Of a stretch of DNA of 9,453 bases, positions 1-7,000 are shown one piece after another. Numbering within the stretch: the stretch's first letter is position 1; every line of letters begins with the position of its first letter. Location of the stretch: contig CAMYJJ010000110.1 of the NCBI GenBank assembly GCA_947258735.1, positions 1 to 9,453 of the forward strand, written 5' to 3'. This DNA comes from Thermodesulfovibrionia bacterium. Lineage in GTDB: Bacteria > Nitrospirota > Thermodesulfovibrionia > UBA6902. The notes under the pieces are model-generated. The model made no database searches. It was not told the origin of the DNA and saw only the letters and a program-made list of their open reading frames with translations. A program made the translations under genes and the position numbers.

Positions 1-785
1 GAAATGGCAACATAAATAAATCCCCTGCTGTGGTATAAATTCCTTATTCGTTCAAGGTCTTCAGCTATCTGGTCTTTTTTGTAAATGCCCGATCCGGAGA
101 GGAAAGAAAAGAGCCACCTCTTTTTGGTCTTCATTACTTTCATAACACGTTTATCGGCAATGGAATTGTTTCCTTCTATCTCTATTCCCTTGATGACCAC
201 CTTGGGGCCTTCATCTATCTGGTAGGTCAGGGCCACTGAATCCTCTGACACCTCTCTCACGATGGGCACTACCTTAACGAGCCAGAATCCTTCTGACTGG
301 TAATAAGCGATGATATGCCGGACATTATCAAGTATCAATGGCATGTTGGCCACTGCCCCCGCAGTTATCGTGGTGTTTTCTTTCAGTTTTTCTGTTTCGA
401 TATCATCATTCCCCTGAAAATCCAGACTGGTGATTGAGGGTTTCTCTATGAAATTATAAATGAGTTTGACGCCACCCTCAAAAGAGGCGATTTCTATTCT
501 GATATTATCAAAGTAGCCGATTTTATAGAGGCTCTTCAGGTCTTCCTTGACTCTGTCTTTGGAAAAACCTGTTCCTTCCTGGCTCTGTATTTTTGAAAGT
601 ATCGTTGCGGTGCTGATTTTGCTGTTTCCAGTAATCTCTACTGACGTAATGACCGGGACTGGAGCGGCGTATGCTTCAAAGGGGGTGCATATAAAAAATA
701 ATAAGGTTAACAGTGCTGGTATGAAACAAATAATAGTGTTTCCGCGCTTTAATTTCGGCTCCCTGATGTTGTAAGGTGTTATCAA
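1..785 (-). CDS. bamA: BamA/Omp85-family outer-membrane assembly protein, N-terminal part (3' end outside window)
   Basis: The minus strand is open from a TTG at 785 to the window edge: 261 full codons, no stop. The product starts MITPYNIREPKLKRG, followed by a hydrophobic stretch (about residues 18-33) and an AYA/A site near residue 40, a signal peptide for export to the periplasm. After it come POTRA-type repeats: about 44-116 (VITSVEITGNSKIS, then LYKIGYFDNIRIE), about 117-194 (ITSLDFQGND, YYQSEGFW, YQIDEGPKV) and a third from about 195 (IKGIEIEGNNSIADKRV, YHSRGFIYV). Such repeats in BamA bind lipoprotein partners and nascent outer-membrane proteins; the C-terminal beta-barrel lies beyond the window. 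TTG is chosen because AGGAG (792-796, minus strand) sits 6 nt upstream and no in-frame ATG precedes the signal peptide. A TamA-like Omp85 protein is the main alternative, since the barrel is not visible. Confidence 0.88.
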   Translation of the reverse strand, partial: MITPYNIREPKLKRGNTIICFIPALLTLLFFICTPFEAYAAPVPVITSVEITGNSKISTATILSKIQSQEGTGFSKDRVKEDLKSLYKIGYFDNIRIEIASFEGGVKLIYNFIEKPSITSLDFQGNDDIETEKLKENTTITAGAVANMPLILDNVRHIIAYYQSEGFWLVKVVPIVREVSEDSVALTYQIDEGPKVVIKGIEIEGNNSIADKRVMKVMKTKKRWLFSFLSGSGIYKKDQIAEDLERIRNLYHSRGFIYVAI

Positions 786-791
786 ATAATG

Positions 792-796
792 CTCCT
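792..796 (-). promoter_or_regulatory. Shine-Dalgarno site setting the TTG start of bamA
   Basis: AGGAG on the minus strand, 6 nt from the TTG at 785. It supports a UUG start for the BamA-like protein and gives a signal peptide of normal length. Confidence 0.7.
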
Positions 797-951
797 GAGG
801 AAAAAATTAAACCGTAGTATAGCACTTGGGCAGTTTTAAAATCCATTATACATTCATACTGTAAGATGCGTACTGTTTAAATAATTCTCAGTAGTATATT
901 TATGGTAAAATACAAAACTCAAAACGGATTAGCGAGCGTTTTATCAGAGTT

Positions 952-956
952 GGAGG
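952..956 (+). promoter_or_regulatory. Shine-Dalgarno site setting the TTG start of leuS
   Basis: GGAGG lies 6 nt upstream of the TTG at 963. No ATG is suitably placed, so this site decides the start. Confidence 0.75.
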
Positions 957-962
957 CAGCGG

Positions 963-3446
963 TTGGAAGAGAAATACAATGCATTGCATGTAGAAAAAAA
1001 ATGGCAGGATTTCTGGGAGGTAAACAGGCTGTTTGCTGCGAACGAAAATGCTGATCTGCCGAAATTTTACTGTCTTGAGATGTTCCCCTACCCGTCGGGC
1101 AGAATCCATATGGGTCATGTCAGGAACTATGTTATCGGTGATGTCATCACACGGTACAAGAAAATGCGAGGTTTTAATGTGCTCCATCCCATGGGGTGGG
1201 ACGCATTTGGCATGCCTGCTGAAAACGCGGCAATCAAGCATGGCCTGCATCCATCAAAATGGACCTATGACAATATCGACTATATGAAGCGGCAGCTGAA
1301 AAAAATAGGGCTGGGTTATGACTGGCAAAGAGAAGTAGCCACCTGCAATCCCGGATATTACAGGTGGAACCAGTGGTTCTTTATAAAAATGCTGGAACAG
1401 GGGCTGGCGTATAAAAAATCGTCATCTGTAAACTGGTGCCCGTCATGCGAGACCGTACTTGCCAATGAACAGGTCACTGATGATGGATGCTGGAGATGCG
1501 ACACAATGGTAACGCAAAAACAGCTGGAGCAATGGTTTTTCAGAATTACCGCATACGCAGAGGAACTTCTCAAAGATACAGATACACTAACAGACTGGCC
1601 GGAAAAAGTGGTTACCATGCAGCGCAACTGGATAGGGAGAAGCGAAGGGGTGGAGGTGGATTTTAACATATCCGGGACGGACAGAACACTGCGCATATTC
1701 ACCACCAGGCAGGACACGTTGTATGGCACCACTTTTATGAGCATTGCCAGGACTCACCCGCTTGTATCGGAACTTGTAAAGGATGACAGCATACTGAAAG
1801 CGATTGACGCCCTGTCTGACGATCCTGAAGAAAAAGAGGGGGTCTTTACAGGCTTTCATGCTGAAAATCCGCTTACCGGAAGAGAGATACCTATTTATGT
1901 TGCCAATTTTGTGTTAATGGAATATGGCACAGGTGCGGTCATGGCTGTTCCTGCCCATGATCAGAGGGACTTTGAATTTGCAAATAAGTATGATTTGCCA
2001 ATAGATGTTGTTATTGAAAAGACAGAGAACAGTACACAGGGGACAGAACACAGAACACAGATTCATAAACAAAGACAAATGACTTCAGAGCATTTGACGG
2101 AAGCGTTTGAAGACTATGGAGTGCTCATAAATTCAGACCGTTTTTCAGGTCTTTCCAGCAAAGATGCAAGAGAACAGATCGCTGAGTATCTTGAAAAAGA
2201 AGGTATGGGTAAAAAGGTTGTTAACTATAAACTCAGGGACTGGGGGGTGTCACGCCAGCGGTACTGGGGAACTCCCATACCGGTTGTGTATTGCGGATCC
2301 TGCGGGATTGTTCCCGTTCCTGAACAGGACCTGCCGGTCATACTTCCTGAACATGCTGAACTTACTGGGGCGGGATCATCTCCGCTGGCAGAGCTGAAGG
2401 AGTTTGTTGAGACCGTCTGTCCAATATGCGGAAAAGAGGCGAGAAGAGATACAGATACCATGGATACGTTTGTTGACTCATCCTGGTACTTTCTCAGGTA
2501 CTGTTCTCCCCGGTCTGAGGACAACCCGGTTGAGCCGGATGCTGTTGATTACTGGATGGCTGTTGATCAGTATATTGGTGGAATAGAGCATGCTGTGCTT
2601 CACCTTCTTTATGCGAGGTTTTTCACAAAGGTGGTAAGAGACATTGGCCTTGCAAAAATAGATGAACCCTTCAAACGTCTTCTTACCCAGGGAATGGTAA
2701 TAAAGGACGGCGCCAAAATGTCAAAATCAAAAGGCAATGTCGTTGATCCGGATGTCCTGGTCAATAAATACGGAACAGATACCGTGAGGATATTCTGCAT
2801 GTTTGCTGCCCCTCCTGAACGGGACCTTGAATGGTCAGACCAGGGAGTTGATGGGGCTTACAGGTTTTTAAACCGTATCTGGACATATGTGTTTAAACAC
2901 CATGAAGTGCTCCGGGCCAAAAGTTCAACAGAACCAGTATCAGTGTCCGGGCTTTCTCCTGCTGCTTCACAGCTCTTGCGCAAGACACATCAAACCATCA
3001 GGAAAGTCACGGGAAGTATTGAACGCGACTATCATTTTAATACAGCTATTGCATCTCTCATGGAACTTATAAACCAGATTATTTCTTTTGACCCATCAGA
3101 TCATGCAGACGTGCTCAGATTCAGCGTCAGACAGGTTGTCCTGCTTATATCTCCCTTTGCTCCGCATATTGCGGAAGAGCTATGGAAAGAAACTGGAGGA
3201 GAGGGGAGTATATTAAAACAGGACTGGCCGGGGTGGGATGCGCAGATAGCAAAAGAAGATGAAATAGAACTTGTTATACAGGTAAATGGCAAAGTCAGGG
3301 CAAAGCTGAAAATCCCGGCAGGTCTGGATGATGAGTCCATAAAGGAAAAGGCATTTGGTGATCCAAAAGTACAGGAATATATTAAAGACAGGGAACTGAA
3401 AAAGGTGATAGTTGTCAAAAGCAGACTTGTTAATATAGTGGTGTAA
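963..3446 (+). CDS. leuS: Leucine-tRNA ligase (class I aminoacyl-tRNA synthetase)
   Basis: This cytoplasmic enzyme charges tRNA-Leu with leucine using ATP and hydrolyses mischarged tRNA. The 827-residue product is of normal length for bacterial LeuRS. Visible landmarks are [12 protein letters not shown] with the HIGH-type motif at 49-52, the cysteine pairs of the zinc insert (WCPSCE ... CWRC), the editing (CP1) domain with TTRQDT at 247-252 and [12 protein letters not shown] including the editing Asp at 333, [26 protein letters not shown], and KMSKS at 585-589. The C-terminal region ends with [12 protein letters not shown] and a typical tail. The start is TTG behind GGAGG. Two oddities appear. 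The usual TTRPDT motif reads TTRQDT. Residues about 353-372 are a Gln/Thr/His-rich insertion encoded by 7-bp repeats, making the stretch about 16 residues longer than in E. coli LeuRS as I recall it. It is the first gene of the leuS-lptE-holA group. Confidence 0.97.
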   Translation: MEEKYNALHVEKKWQDFWEVNRLFAANENADLPKFYCLEMFPYPSGRIHMGHVRNYVIGDVITRYKKMRGFNVLHPMGWDAFGMPAENAAIKHGLHPSKWTYDNIDYMKRQLKKIGLGYDWQREVATCNPGYYRWNQWFFIKMLEQGLAYKKSSSVNWCPSCETVLANEQVTDDGCWRCDTMVTQKQLEQWFFRITAYAEELLKDTDTLTDWPEKVVTMQRNWIGRSEGVEVDFNISGTDRTLRIFTTRQDTLYGTTFMSIARTHPLVSELVKDDSILKAIDALSDDPEEKEGVFTGFHAENPLTGREIPIYVANFVLMEYGTGAVMAVPAHDQRDFEFANKYDLPIDVVIEKTENSTQGTEHRTQIHKQRQMTSEHLTEAFEDYGVLINSDRFSGLSSKDAREQIAEYLEKEGMGKKVVNYKLRDWGVSRQRYWGTPIPVVYCGSCGIVPVPEQDLPVILPEHAELTGAGSSPLAELKEFVETVCPICGKEARRDTDTMDTFVDSSWYFLRYCSPRSEDNPVEPDAVDYWMAVDQYIGGIEHAVLHLLYARFFTKVVRDIGLAKIDEPFKRLLTQGMVIKDGAKMSKSKGNVVDPDVLVNKYGTDTVRIFCMFAAPPERDLEWSDQGVDGAYRFLNRIWTYVFKHHEVLRAKSSTEPVSVSGLSPAASQLLRKTHQTIRKVTGSIERDYHFNTAIASLMELINQIISFDPSDHADVLRFSVRQVVLLISPFAPHIAEELWKETGGEGSILKQDWPGWDAQIAKEDEIELVIQVNGKVRAKLKIPAGLDDESIKEKAFGDPKVQEYIKDRELKKVIVVKSRLVNIVV
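2017..2058 (+). repeat. Degenerate heptamer tandem repeat inside leuS
   Basis: Consecutive 7-nt units read AAAAGAC, AGAGAAC, AGTACAC, AGGGGAC, AGAACAC, AGAACAC (consensus AGNNNAC, first unit weaker). Six units are in register, two of them identical. They stay open in the leuS frame and encode [14 protein letters not shown], between the editing domain and the return to the catalytic core. Confidence 0.8.
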
Positions 3447-3453
3447 AAGAGAA

Positions 3454-3481
3454 ATAAGAACAAAGAATTAAGAACTAAGAT
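3454..3481 (+). repeat. Degenerate heptamer tandem repeat before lptE
   Basis: Four back-to-back units read ATAAGAA, CAAAGAA, TTAAGAA, CTAAGAT. They fill most of the gap between the leuS stop and the lptE start region. The purine-rich DNA continues downstream with weaker 7-nt periodicity. The unit is the reverse complement family of the array at 3566-3607. Confidence 0.8.
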
Positions 3482-4002
3482 GTGAAAAGCGAGAAAATGA
3501 AAGTGAATATGAAATGTAAAAAGAGAACCCGCAATTATAACAGTAGTAAGTCAGTCGCTGTTAACTTCTTACTTCTTTGTTCTTTGCTCTTACTTCTTAG
3601 TTCCTGCGGCTATCATATGGTTGGTTCACGGTTGAACCCCGCCTGGAAGAAAAACTGCACAATGCGCTGTCCGAGGAATTCATCAATCAGGGGATAAGAG
3701 CTGAAGGCCCATCTGCTGATATAACACTTGAAGCTGCAATAACCAGGTTTGAACTGGGTGCCATCGGGGCCTTTGATGAAAGTGTTAAGGAACAGGAGAT
3801 TATTATGCTGGTTGACATCAGGCTCCTGGACAAAGGGAATGTAATCGAGTTTATGTCCATGGGTTCTCCGATCCTGATTACGTTTCAGACGACAGGAACA
3901 GTGCCCCAGACTGTTGACCTGAGAAACAGGGCCACCATAAAAGCGAGCAGGGAAATCGCACGTGATATTGTAAGCAGGATCATTATGAATTATGCTAAAT
4001 AA
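3482..4002 (+). pseudogene. lptE: LptE-like LPS-assembly lipoprotein, frameshifted with a probable internal deletion
   Basis: LptE is the outer-membrane lipoprotein that plugs and helps assemble the LptD translocon for lipopolysaccharide, and it is commonly encoded between leuS and holA. Here the coding information is split. The first frame (3482-3697; GTG start, or ATG at 3497 or 3509) gives a signal peptide ending LLSSC, with the lipidated Cys at 3605-3607 followed by GYHMVGS, and then runs to an unrelated stop. The second frame, open 3601-4002, carries TVEPRLEEKLHNALSEEF and the rest of the LptE fold, ending in IMNYAK. The roughly 20 residues normally lying between the CGYH start and this motif are missing. 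Restoring the frame needs 3n+1 extra nucleotides near 3617-3630, where GGTT occurs three times. The stop overlaps the holA start by 11 nt. A sequencing or assembly error is possible; the identity rests on lipobox, motif and position. Confidence 0.75.
3566..3607 (+). repeat. Heptamer tandem repeat encoding the LptE signal peptide
   Basis: Units read TTCTTAC, TTCTTTG, TTCTTTG, CTCTTAC, TTCTTAG and a last divergent TTCCTGC. The reverse complements (GTAAGAA, CAAAGAA, CTAAGAA and so on) match the units at 3454-3481, so the two arrays face each other across 84 nt. In the lptE frame the array encodes the hydrophobic core FLLLCSLLLLLSSC. Confidence 0.85.
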
Positions 4003-4945
4003 AACTCTCCTCGCCGAAGTTAAAAAGGGCCTGCCGGCTCCGCTTTATTATGTCTGGAGCGAAGAAAGCTGTTTTCTTGAAGAGGCCCTTTCCGAATTTG
4101 TGAACGTAGTCATATCATCCCACCCTGCAGACTTTAATTATGACACCTTTGATTCTGTAACTCCCGTTCATGAGATTATAAATTCAGCATTGACTCTTCC
4201 GTTTATGGCGCCAAGACGGCTGGTGGTCATAAAGGATTTTCAGGAATTCAAGGCCCCTGCAGTTAAAACGCTTAAGAAATATCTTGACGTCCCGTCAGAC
4301 ACTACCTGCATGCTTGTTCTTTCGCGGAAGGCGGCACGGGCCACGATGAAGGTGAAATGGAAATCCATCGCTTTAAATATAAAAGAATGGGAAATACCCG
4401 CGTGGCTGAGACAGGCTGCCGCTGCAAAAGGGCTGAAGCTGAGCAATGAAGCAGTTGATTATCTGATAGAGTTCATTGGATATGAAGTTGGTATGCTGTT
4501 GATGGAACTTGAAAAACTTGCCCTTACCGGCAAGGCGATTATAAGTGGCGAAGACATCGCTTCATCTACCGGTATGATGCGGAAATATACCACTTTTGAT
4601 CTGGTAGACTCCATTATTGCCGGGCAAAAGGCAAGGGCCTTCAGGATATTAAAGACAATGTTCGGAGGAAGCTCCATGGAGGCGCCGGTTATATTGGGCA
4701 CCCTTAACTGGCATTACAAACAGTTTTATTCGCTCTGGCTTAACAAGGGGAAGAGACCTGCCAGAATGAGAGAAAAAACATTCCGGGGACTGAGCAGGCA
4801 TCTGTCTTCATATAAAGAAGACAGTTTTTTTAATATATTTAAAAACCTGCATGAAGCTGATGTCGGAATAAAGACCTCCGGCAGACCTGAACTGGTAATG
4901 GAGATGTTGCTTATTAAACTGCTTCAGAGGAGGAGATTGAATTGA
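3992..4945 (+). CDS. holA: DNA polymerase III delta subunit
   Basis: The delta subunit is the clamp-loader wrench that opens the beta sliding clamp at the replication fork. The 317-residue product has the family's layout: an N-terminal APLYYVWSEESCFLEEAL segment (the LVxGEExFLxxEAL-type opening of HolA proteins), then MAPRRLVVIKDF, a middle LRQAAAAKGLKLSNEAVDYLIEFIGYEVGMLLMELEKLAL typical of delta domain II, and a C-terminal collar-like region (LGTLNWHYKQFYSLW, ELVMEMLLIKLLQRR). The length is close to that of E. coli HolA (343). The ATG at 3992 lies inside the last codons of lptE (11-nt overlap), which suggests translational coupling. The 3' end overlaps the rpsT 3' end on the other strand by 32 nt. 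A terminator-like hairpin lies within the gene (4802-4831). Confidence 0.9.
   Translation: MLNKTLLAEVKKGLPAPLYYVWSEESCFLEEALSEFVNVVISSHPADFNYDTFDSVTPVHEIINSALTLPFMAPRRLVVIKDFQEFKAPAVKTLKKYLDVPSDTTCMLVLSRKAARATMKVKWKSIALNIKEWEIPAWLRQAAAAKGLKLSNEAVDYLIEFIGYEVGMLLMELEKLALTGKAIISGEDIASSTGMMRKYTTFDLVDSIIAGQKARAFRILKTMFGGSSMEAPVILGTLNWHYKQFYSLWLNKGKRPARMREKTFRGLSRHLSSYKEDSFFNIFKNLHEADVGIKTSGRPELVMEMLLIKLLQRRRLN
4802..4831 (+). terminator. Terminator-like hairpin and T-run inside holA
   Basis: CTGTCTTC (4802-4809) and GAAGACAG (4817-4824) form a perfect 8-bp stem with a 7-nt loop, followed directly by seven T residues (4825-4831). This matches an intrinsic terminator on the plus strand, yet it lies about 110 nt before the holA stop. 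Whether it acts is unknown; translating ribosomes could mask it. Confidence 0.4.
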
Positions 4946-5210
4946 CCAGTCGGGTAAGTCCGGAAACCCTTCTGGAAGCGGTATTCCTGTGTATGATTCC
5001 TTTTCTTGCAGCCTTGTCAATGGCTGAAATTGCCTCTTTGAGTGCTGATGAAGCGCCTTCAATGCTCTTTCCTGCGACCTCTGCTGAGACTTTCTTTGAC
5101 AGGGTCTTGAGTTTTGTCTTGACAGACCTGTTCTTGAGTTCCTGTGTATTGGCCTGTCTGGCCCTTTTTATGGCAGACATGTTTTTCTTTAGAGCCGGTT
5201 GTGCTGACAA
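4914..5210 (-). CDS. rpsT: 30S ribosomal protein S20
   Basis: S20 is a primary 16S rRNA-binding protein of the small subunit. The 98-residue product is Lys/Arg/Ala/Ser-rich and shows the family pattern: SAIKRARQANTQELKNRSVKTKLKT near the N-terminus, then an alpha-helical middle and AARKGIIHRNTASRRVSGLTRLV at residues about 67-89, the conserved KGIIHxNxAxRxxSRL-like block. The length fits S20 (about 85-100). It starts with TTG at 5210, with GGAGG 7 nt upstream; an internal ATG (residue 11) would cut off part of the N-terminal helix. It is convergent with holA, overlapping it by 32 nt, and divergent from murJ. No terminator follows on its own strand before it enters holA. Confidence 0.95.
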   Translation of the reverse strand: MSAQPALKKNMSAIKRARQANTQELKNRSVKTKLKTLSKKVSAEVAGKSIEGASSALKEAISAIDKAARKGIIHRNTASRRVSGLTRLVNSISSSEAV

Positions 5211-5217
5211 TGTAATA

Positions 5218-5222
5218 CCTCC
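5218..5222 (-). promoter_or_regulatory. Shine-Dalgarno site setting the TTG start of rpsT
   Basis: GGAGG on the minus strand, 7 nt from the TTG at 5210. It makes the UUG start more likely than the internal ATG at residue 11. Confidence 0.7.
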
Positions 5223-5324
5223 GTATGATTAAATACTGTTATGGTTACTGGACCATGAGAATTGTCCTGATTGTTGAAAATAAAGTATTTTTTAACATGT
5301 AGAAAGCGGGAAAGTCAAGTTGTT

Positions 5325-6893
5325 ATGGAAAACACGGATGACAGGAGGAGTGTCACAAAGGCAGCAGGGCAGATTTCGATTGCAACGGGCGGAAGCCGGG
5401 TGCTCGGGTTTATCAGAGACATCCTGCTTGCGAAGATATTCGGGGCCACAGGGCTGACCGACGCCTTTTTTATTGCTTACCGCATTCCCAACCTCTTCAG
5501 GGAACTGTTTGCCGAGGGTTCCATGTCTGCTGCATTTGTCCCGGTATTTACCGAAACACTCACAAAGGAAGGTAGAGAAGATGCCAGAAAACTGGCCTCA
5601 GCAGTACTGGCCTTCCTGCTGCTTGTTCTCTCAGCGCTGTGCTCGCTCGGGATACTTTTTGCTCCGCTTATTGTGTCTGCTATTGCCCCGGGCTTTCTCG
5701 ACAGTCCGGAGAAATTTGATCTTACGGTCAGGCTGACCAGAATTATGTTCCCGTTCCTGTTTTTTATCAGCCTGGCTGCCTTTGCAAAGGGGATATTGAA
5801 TTCTCTTAAACAATTCTTTATACCTGCGCTGGCTCCCATATTTCTTAACCTTGCCATAATCAGCTCGGCCCTTCTGGCCGCTCCCCATTTTACACAGCCT
5901 CTTTTGGCGATTGGCATTGCGGTATCTCTGGGCGGGGCCCTTCAGATTGCAATACAAATTCCCTCTCTCGTGAAGGAGCGGTTTATGGTCATGCCTGCTT
6001 TGATCTTTTCCCACCCCGGACTCAGGAAAATACTCAAACTGATGCTGCCCGCTATCATTGGCATGGGCGTTGCACAGATCAATATATTTGTCAGTACCAT
6101 TTTTGTCTCCTACCTGACCGGCGGAGCTGCTACCTATCTTTACTATGCCATGCGTTTTGTGCATCTTCCGATCGGTATATTCGGGGTCGCAATGGCAACG
6201 GCAGTCCTGCCTTCCTTATCAGAGCATGCTGCCAATGGAGACAATGATGCATTGCGGGACACATTTTCATTTTCATTGCGGCTTCTTTTTTTTATCACCC
6301 TGCCTGCTATGGCCGGGCTTATTACCCTGGCCGGGCCGATTATCAATGTGCTGCTTCAGAGGGGGGAGTTCTCTGCCCTTGCTGCATCAGAAACCGCATA
6401 TGCGCTGATCTTTTATTCTTCGGGCCTGTGGGCATTTGTGGGAGCAAGAATTGTAGCATCAACATTTTATTCACTTCAGGACACAAAGACTCCGGTGAAA
6501 ATAGCGGCGCTTTCTGTAGTGACCAATATCATATTCAGTTTTATACTGATCGGTCCGTTAAGACATGGCGGTCTTGCTCTTGCAAATGCAATTGCCTCGG
6601 CAGTTAATTTCTTTGTACTATTTTATTTCCTGAGAAAAAGGCTTGTAAACGTAGATGGCCGGAAGATCGGTCTTTCCTTTATAAAGACCGCCTCCGCATC
6701 CTGTCTGATGGGAATAGCAGGGTTGATTGTAGTCAACTCCCCGATATGGAATGCAGACGCAGGACTTATTCAGAGGGCAGTGGCCCTTGCTTTCATTATG
6801 GCATTGTGTGCCGGACTATATATATTGACTGCCCATGTGATGAAAAGCAGTGAACTGCAGTATTTGATCAGGCTATTACTAAAGAAGAAATGA
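5325..6893 (+). CDS. murJ: Lipid II flippase MurJ (MviN)
   Basis: MurJ is an inner-membrane MOP-superfamily transporter that flips undecaprenyl-linked lipid II to the periplasm for peptidoglycan synthesis. From the ATG at 5325 the product has 522 residues, the usual MurJ length, with many hydrophobic segments through to the C-terminus. The N-terminal SRVLGFIRDILLAKIFGATGLTDAFFIAYRIPNLFRELFAEG block is diagnostic. Arg25, Arg31, Asp46 and Arg59 align with E. coli R18, R24, D39 and R52, and Arg277 in YYAMRFVHLP aligns with R270; these residues line the MurJ cavity and are needed for function. The frame is open upstream to a TTG at 5271, but the 18 extra residues are not MurJ-like and no ribosome site precedes that TTG, so ATG 5325 is preferred (its own Shine-Dalgarno is also weak). 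It diverges from rpsT across about 114 nt. Its TGA overlaps a possible ATG of the next gene. Confidence 0.95.
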   Translation: MENTDDRRSVTKAAGQISIATGGSRVLGFIRDILLAKIFGATGLTDAFFIAYRIPNLFRELFAEGSMSAAFVPVFTETLTKEGREDARKLASAVLAFLLLVLSALCSLGILFAPLIVSAIAPGFLDSPEKFDLTVRLTRIMFPFLFFISLAAFAKGILNSLKQFFIPALAPIFLNLAIISSALLAAPHFTQPLLAIGIAVSLGGALQIAIQIPSLVKERFMVMPALIFSHPGLRKILKLMLPAIIGMGVAQINIFVSTIFVSYLTGGAATYLYYAMRFVHLPIGIFGVAMATAVLPSLSEHAANGDNDALRDTFSFSLRLLFFITLPAMAGLITLAGPIINVLLQRGEFSALAASETAYALIFYSSGLWAFVGARIVASTFYSLQDTKTPVKIAALSVVTNIIFSFILIGPLRHGGLALANAIASAVNFFVLFYFLRKRLVNVDGRKIGLSFIKTASASCLMGIAGLIVVNSPIWNADAGLIQRAVALAFIMALCAGLYILTAHVMKSSELQYLIRLLLKKK

Positions 6894-6988
6894 TAGGAAG
6901 TAGACATATAAAGTCATGGAGAGTAATAATAATGGTCTTAGTATGTATAATCGGAATATCTTATATTCTTCAATTAAATGATGATAAC

Positions 6989-6994
6989 GGGAGG
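6989..6994 (+). promoter_or_regulatory. Shine-Dalgarno site of the MBL-fold hydrolase
   Basis: GGGAGG, 6 nt before the ATG at 7001. It is the strongest ribosome site near the two candidate starts and favours the shorter cytoplasmic protein. Confidence 0.75.
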
Positions 6995-7000
6995 AAGAAA

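Larger units (their letters stand above)
786..962. promoter_or_regulatory. Divergent promoter region between bamA and leuS
   Basis: This 177-nt AT-rich gap separates two head-to-head genes. For leuS, an extended -10 is visible at 903-911 (TGG then TAAAAT), without a good -35. For bamA, reading minus, there is TATACT at 816-821 and a perfect TATAAT at 845-850, again with poor -35 matches. No operator-like palindrome stands out. The promoter boxes are inference from consensus only. Confidence 0.4.

Noticed and set aside
547..774. 75-codon plus-strand ORF
   Set aside because: It is antisense to the BamA-like gene, whose POTRA repeats are plainly on the minus strand.
2017..2058. CRISPR-like repeat array
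   Set aside because: The units are 7 nt and directly adjacent, with no spacers.
3101..3463. 120-codon minus-strand ORF in the leuS 3' end
   Set aside because: It mirrors conserved LeuRS C-terminal codons and its Ser/Phe/Leu-rich product has no domain.
3601..3700. Programmed ribosomal frameshift in lptE
   Set aside because: There is no slippery heptanucleotide at the junction, and conserved residues are missing there, which fits a deletion better.
4942..5232. 96-codon plus-strand ORF with hydrophobic stretches
   Set aside because: It is the antisense of rpsT, whose S20 motifs and GGAGG ribosome site are clear.
5631..6164. 177-codon minus-strand ORF inside murJ
   Set aside because: It is the complement of conserved MurJ transmembrane codons and matches no family.
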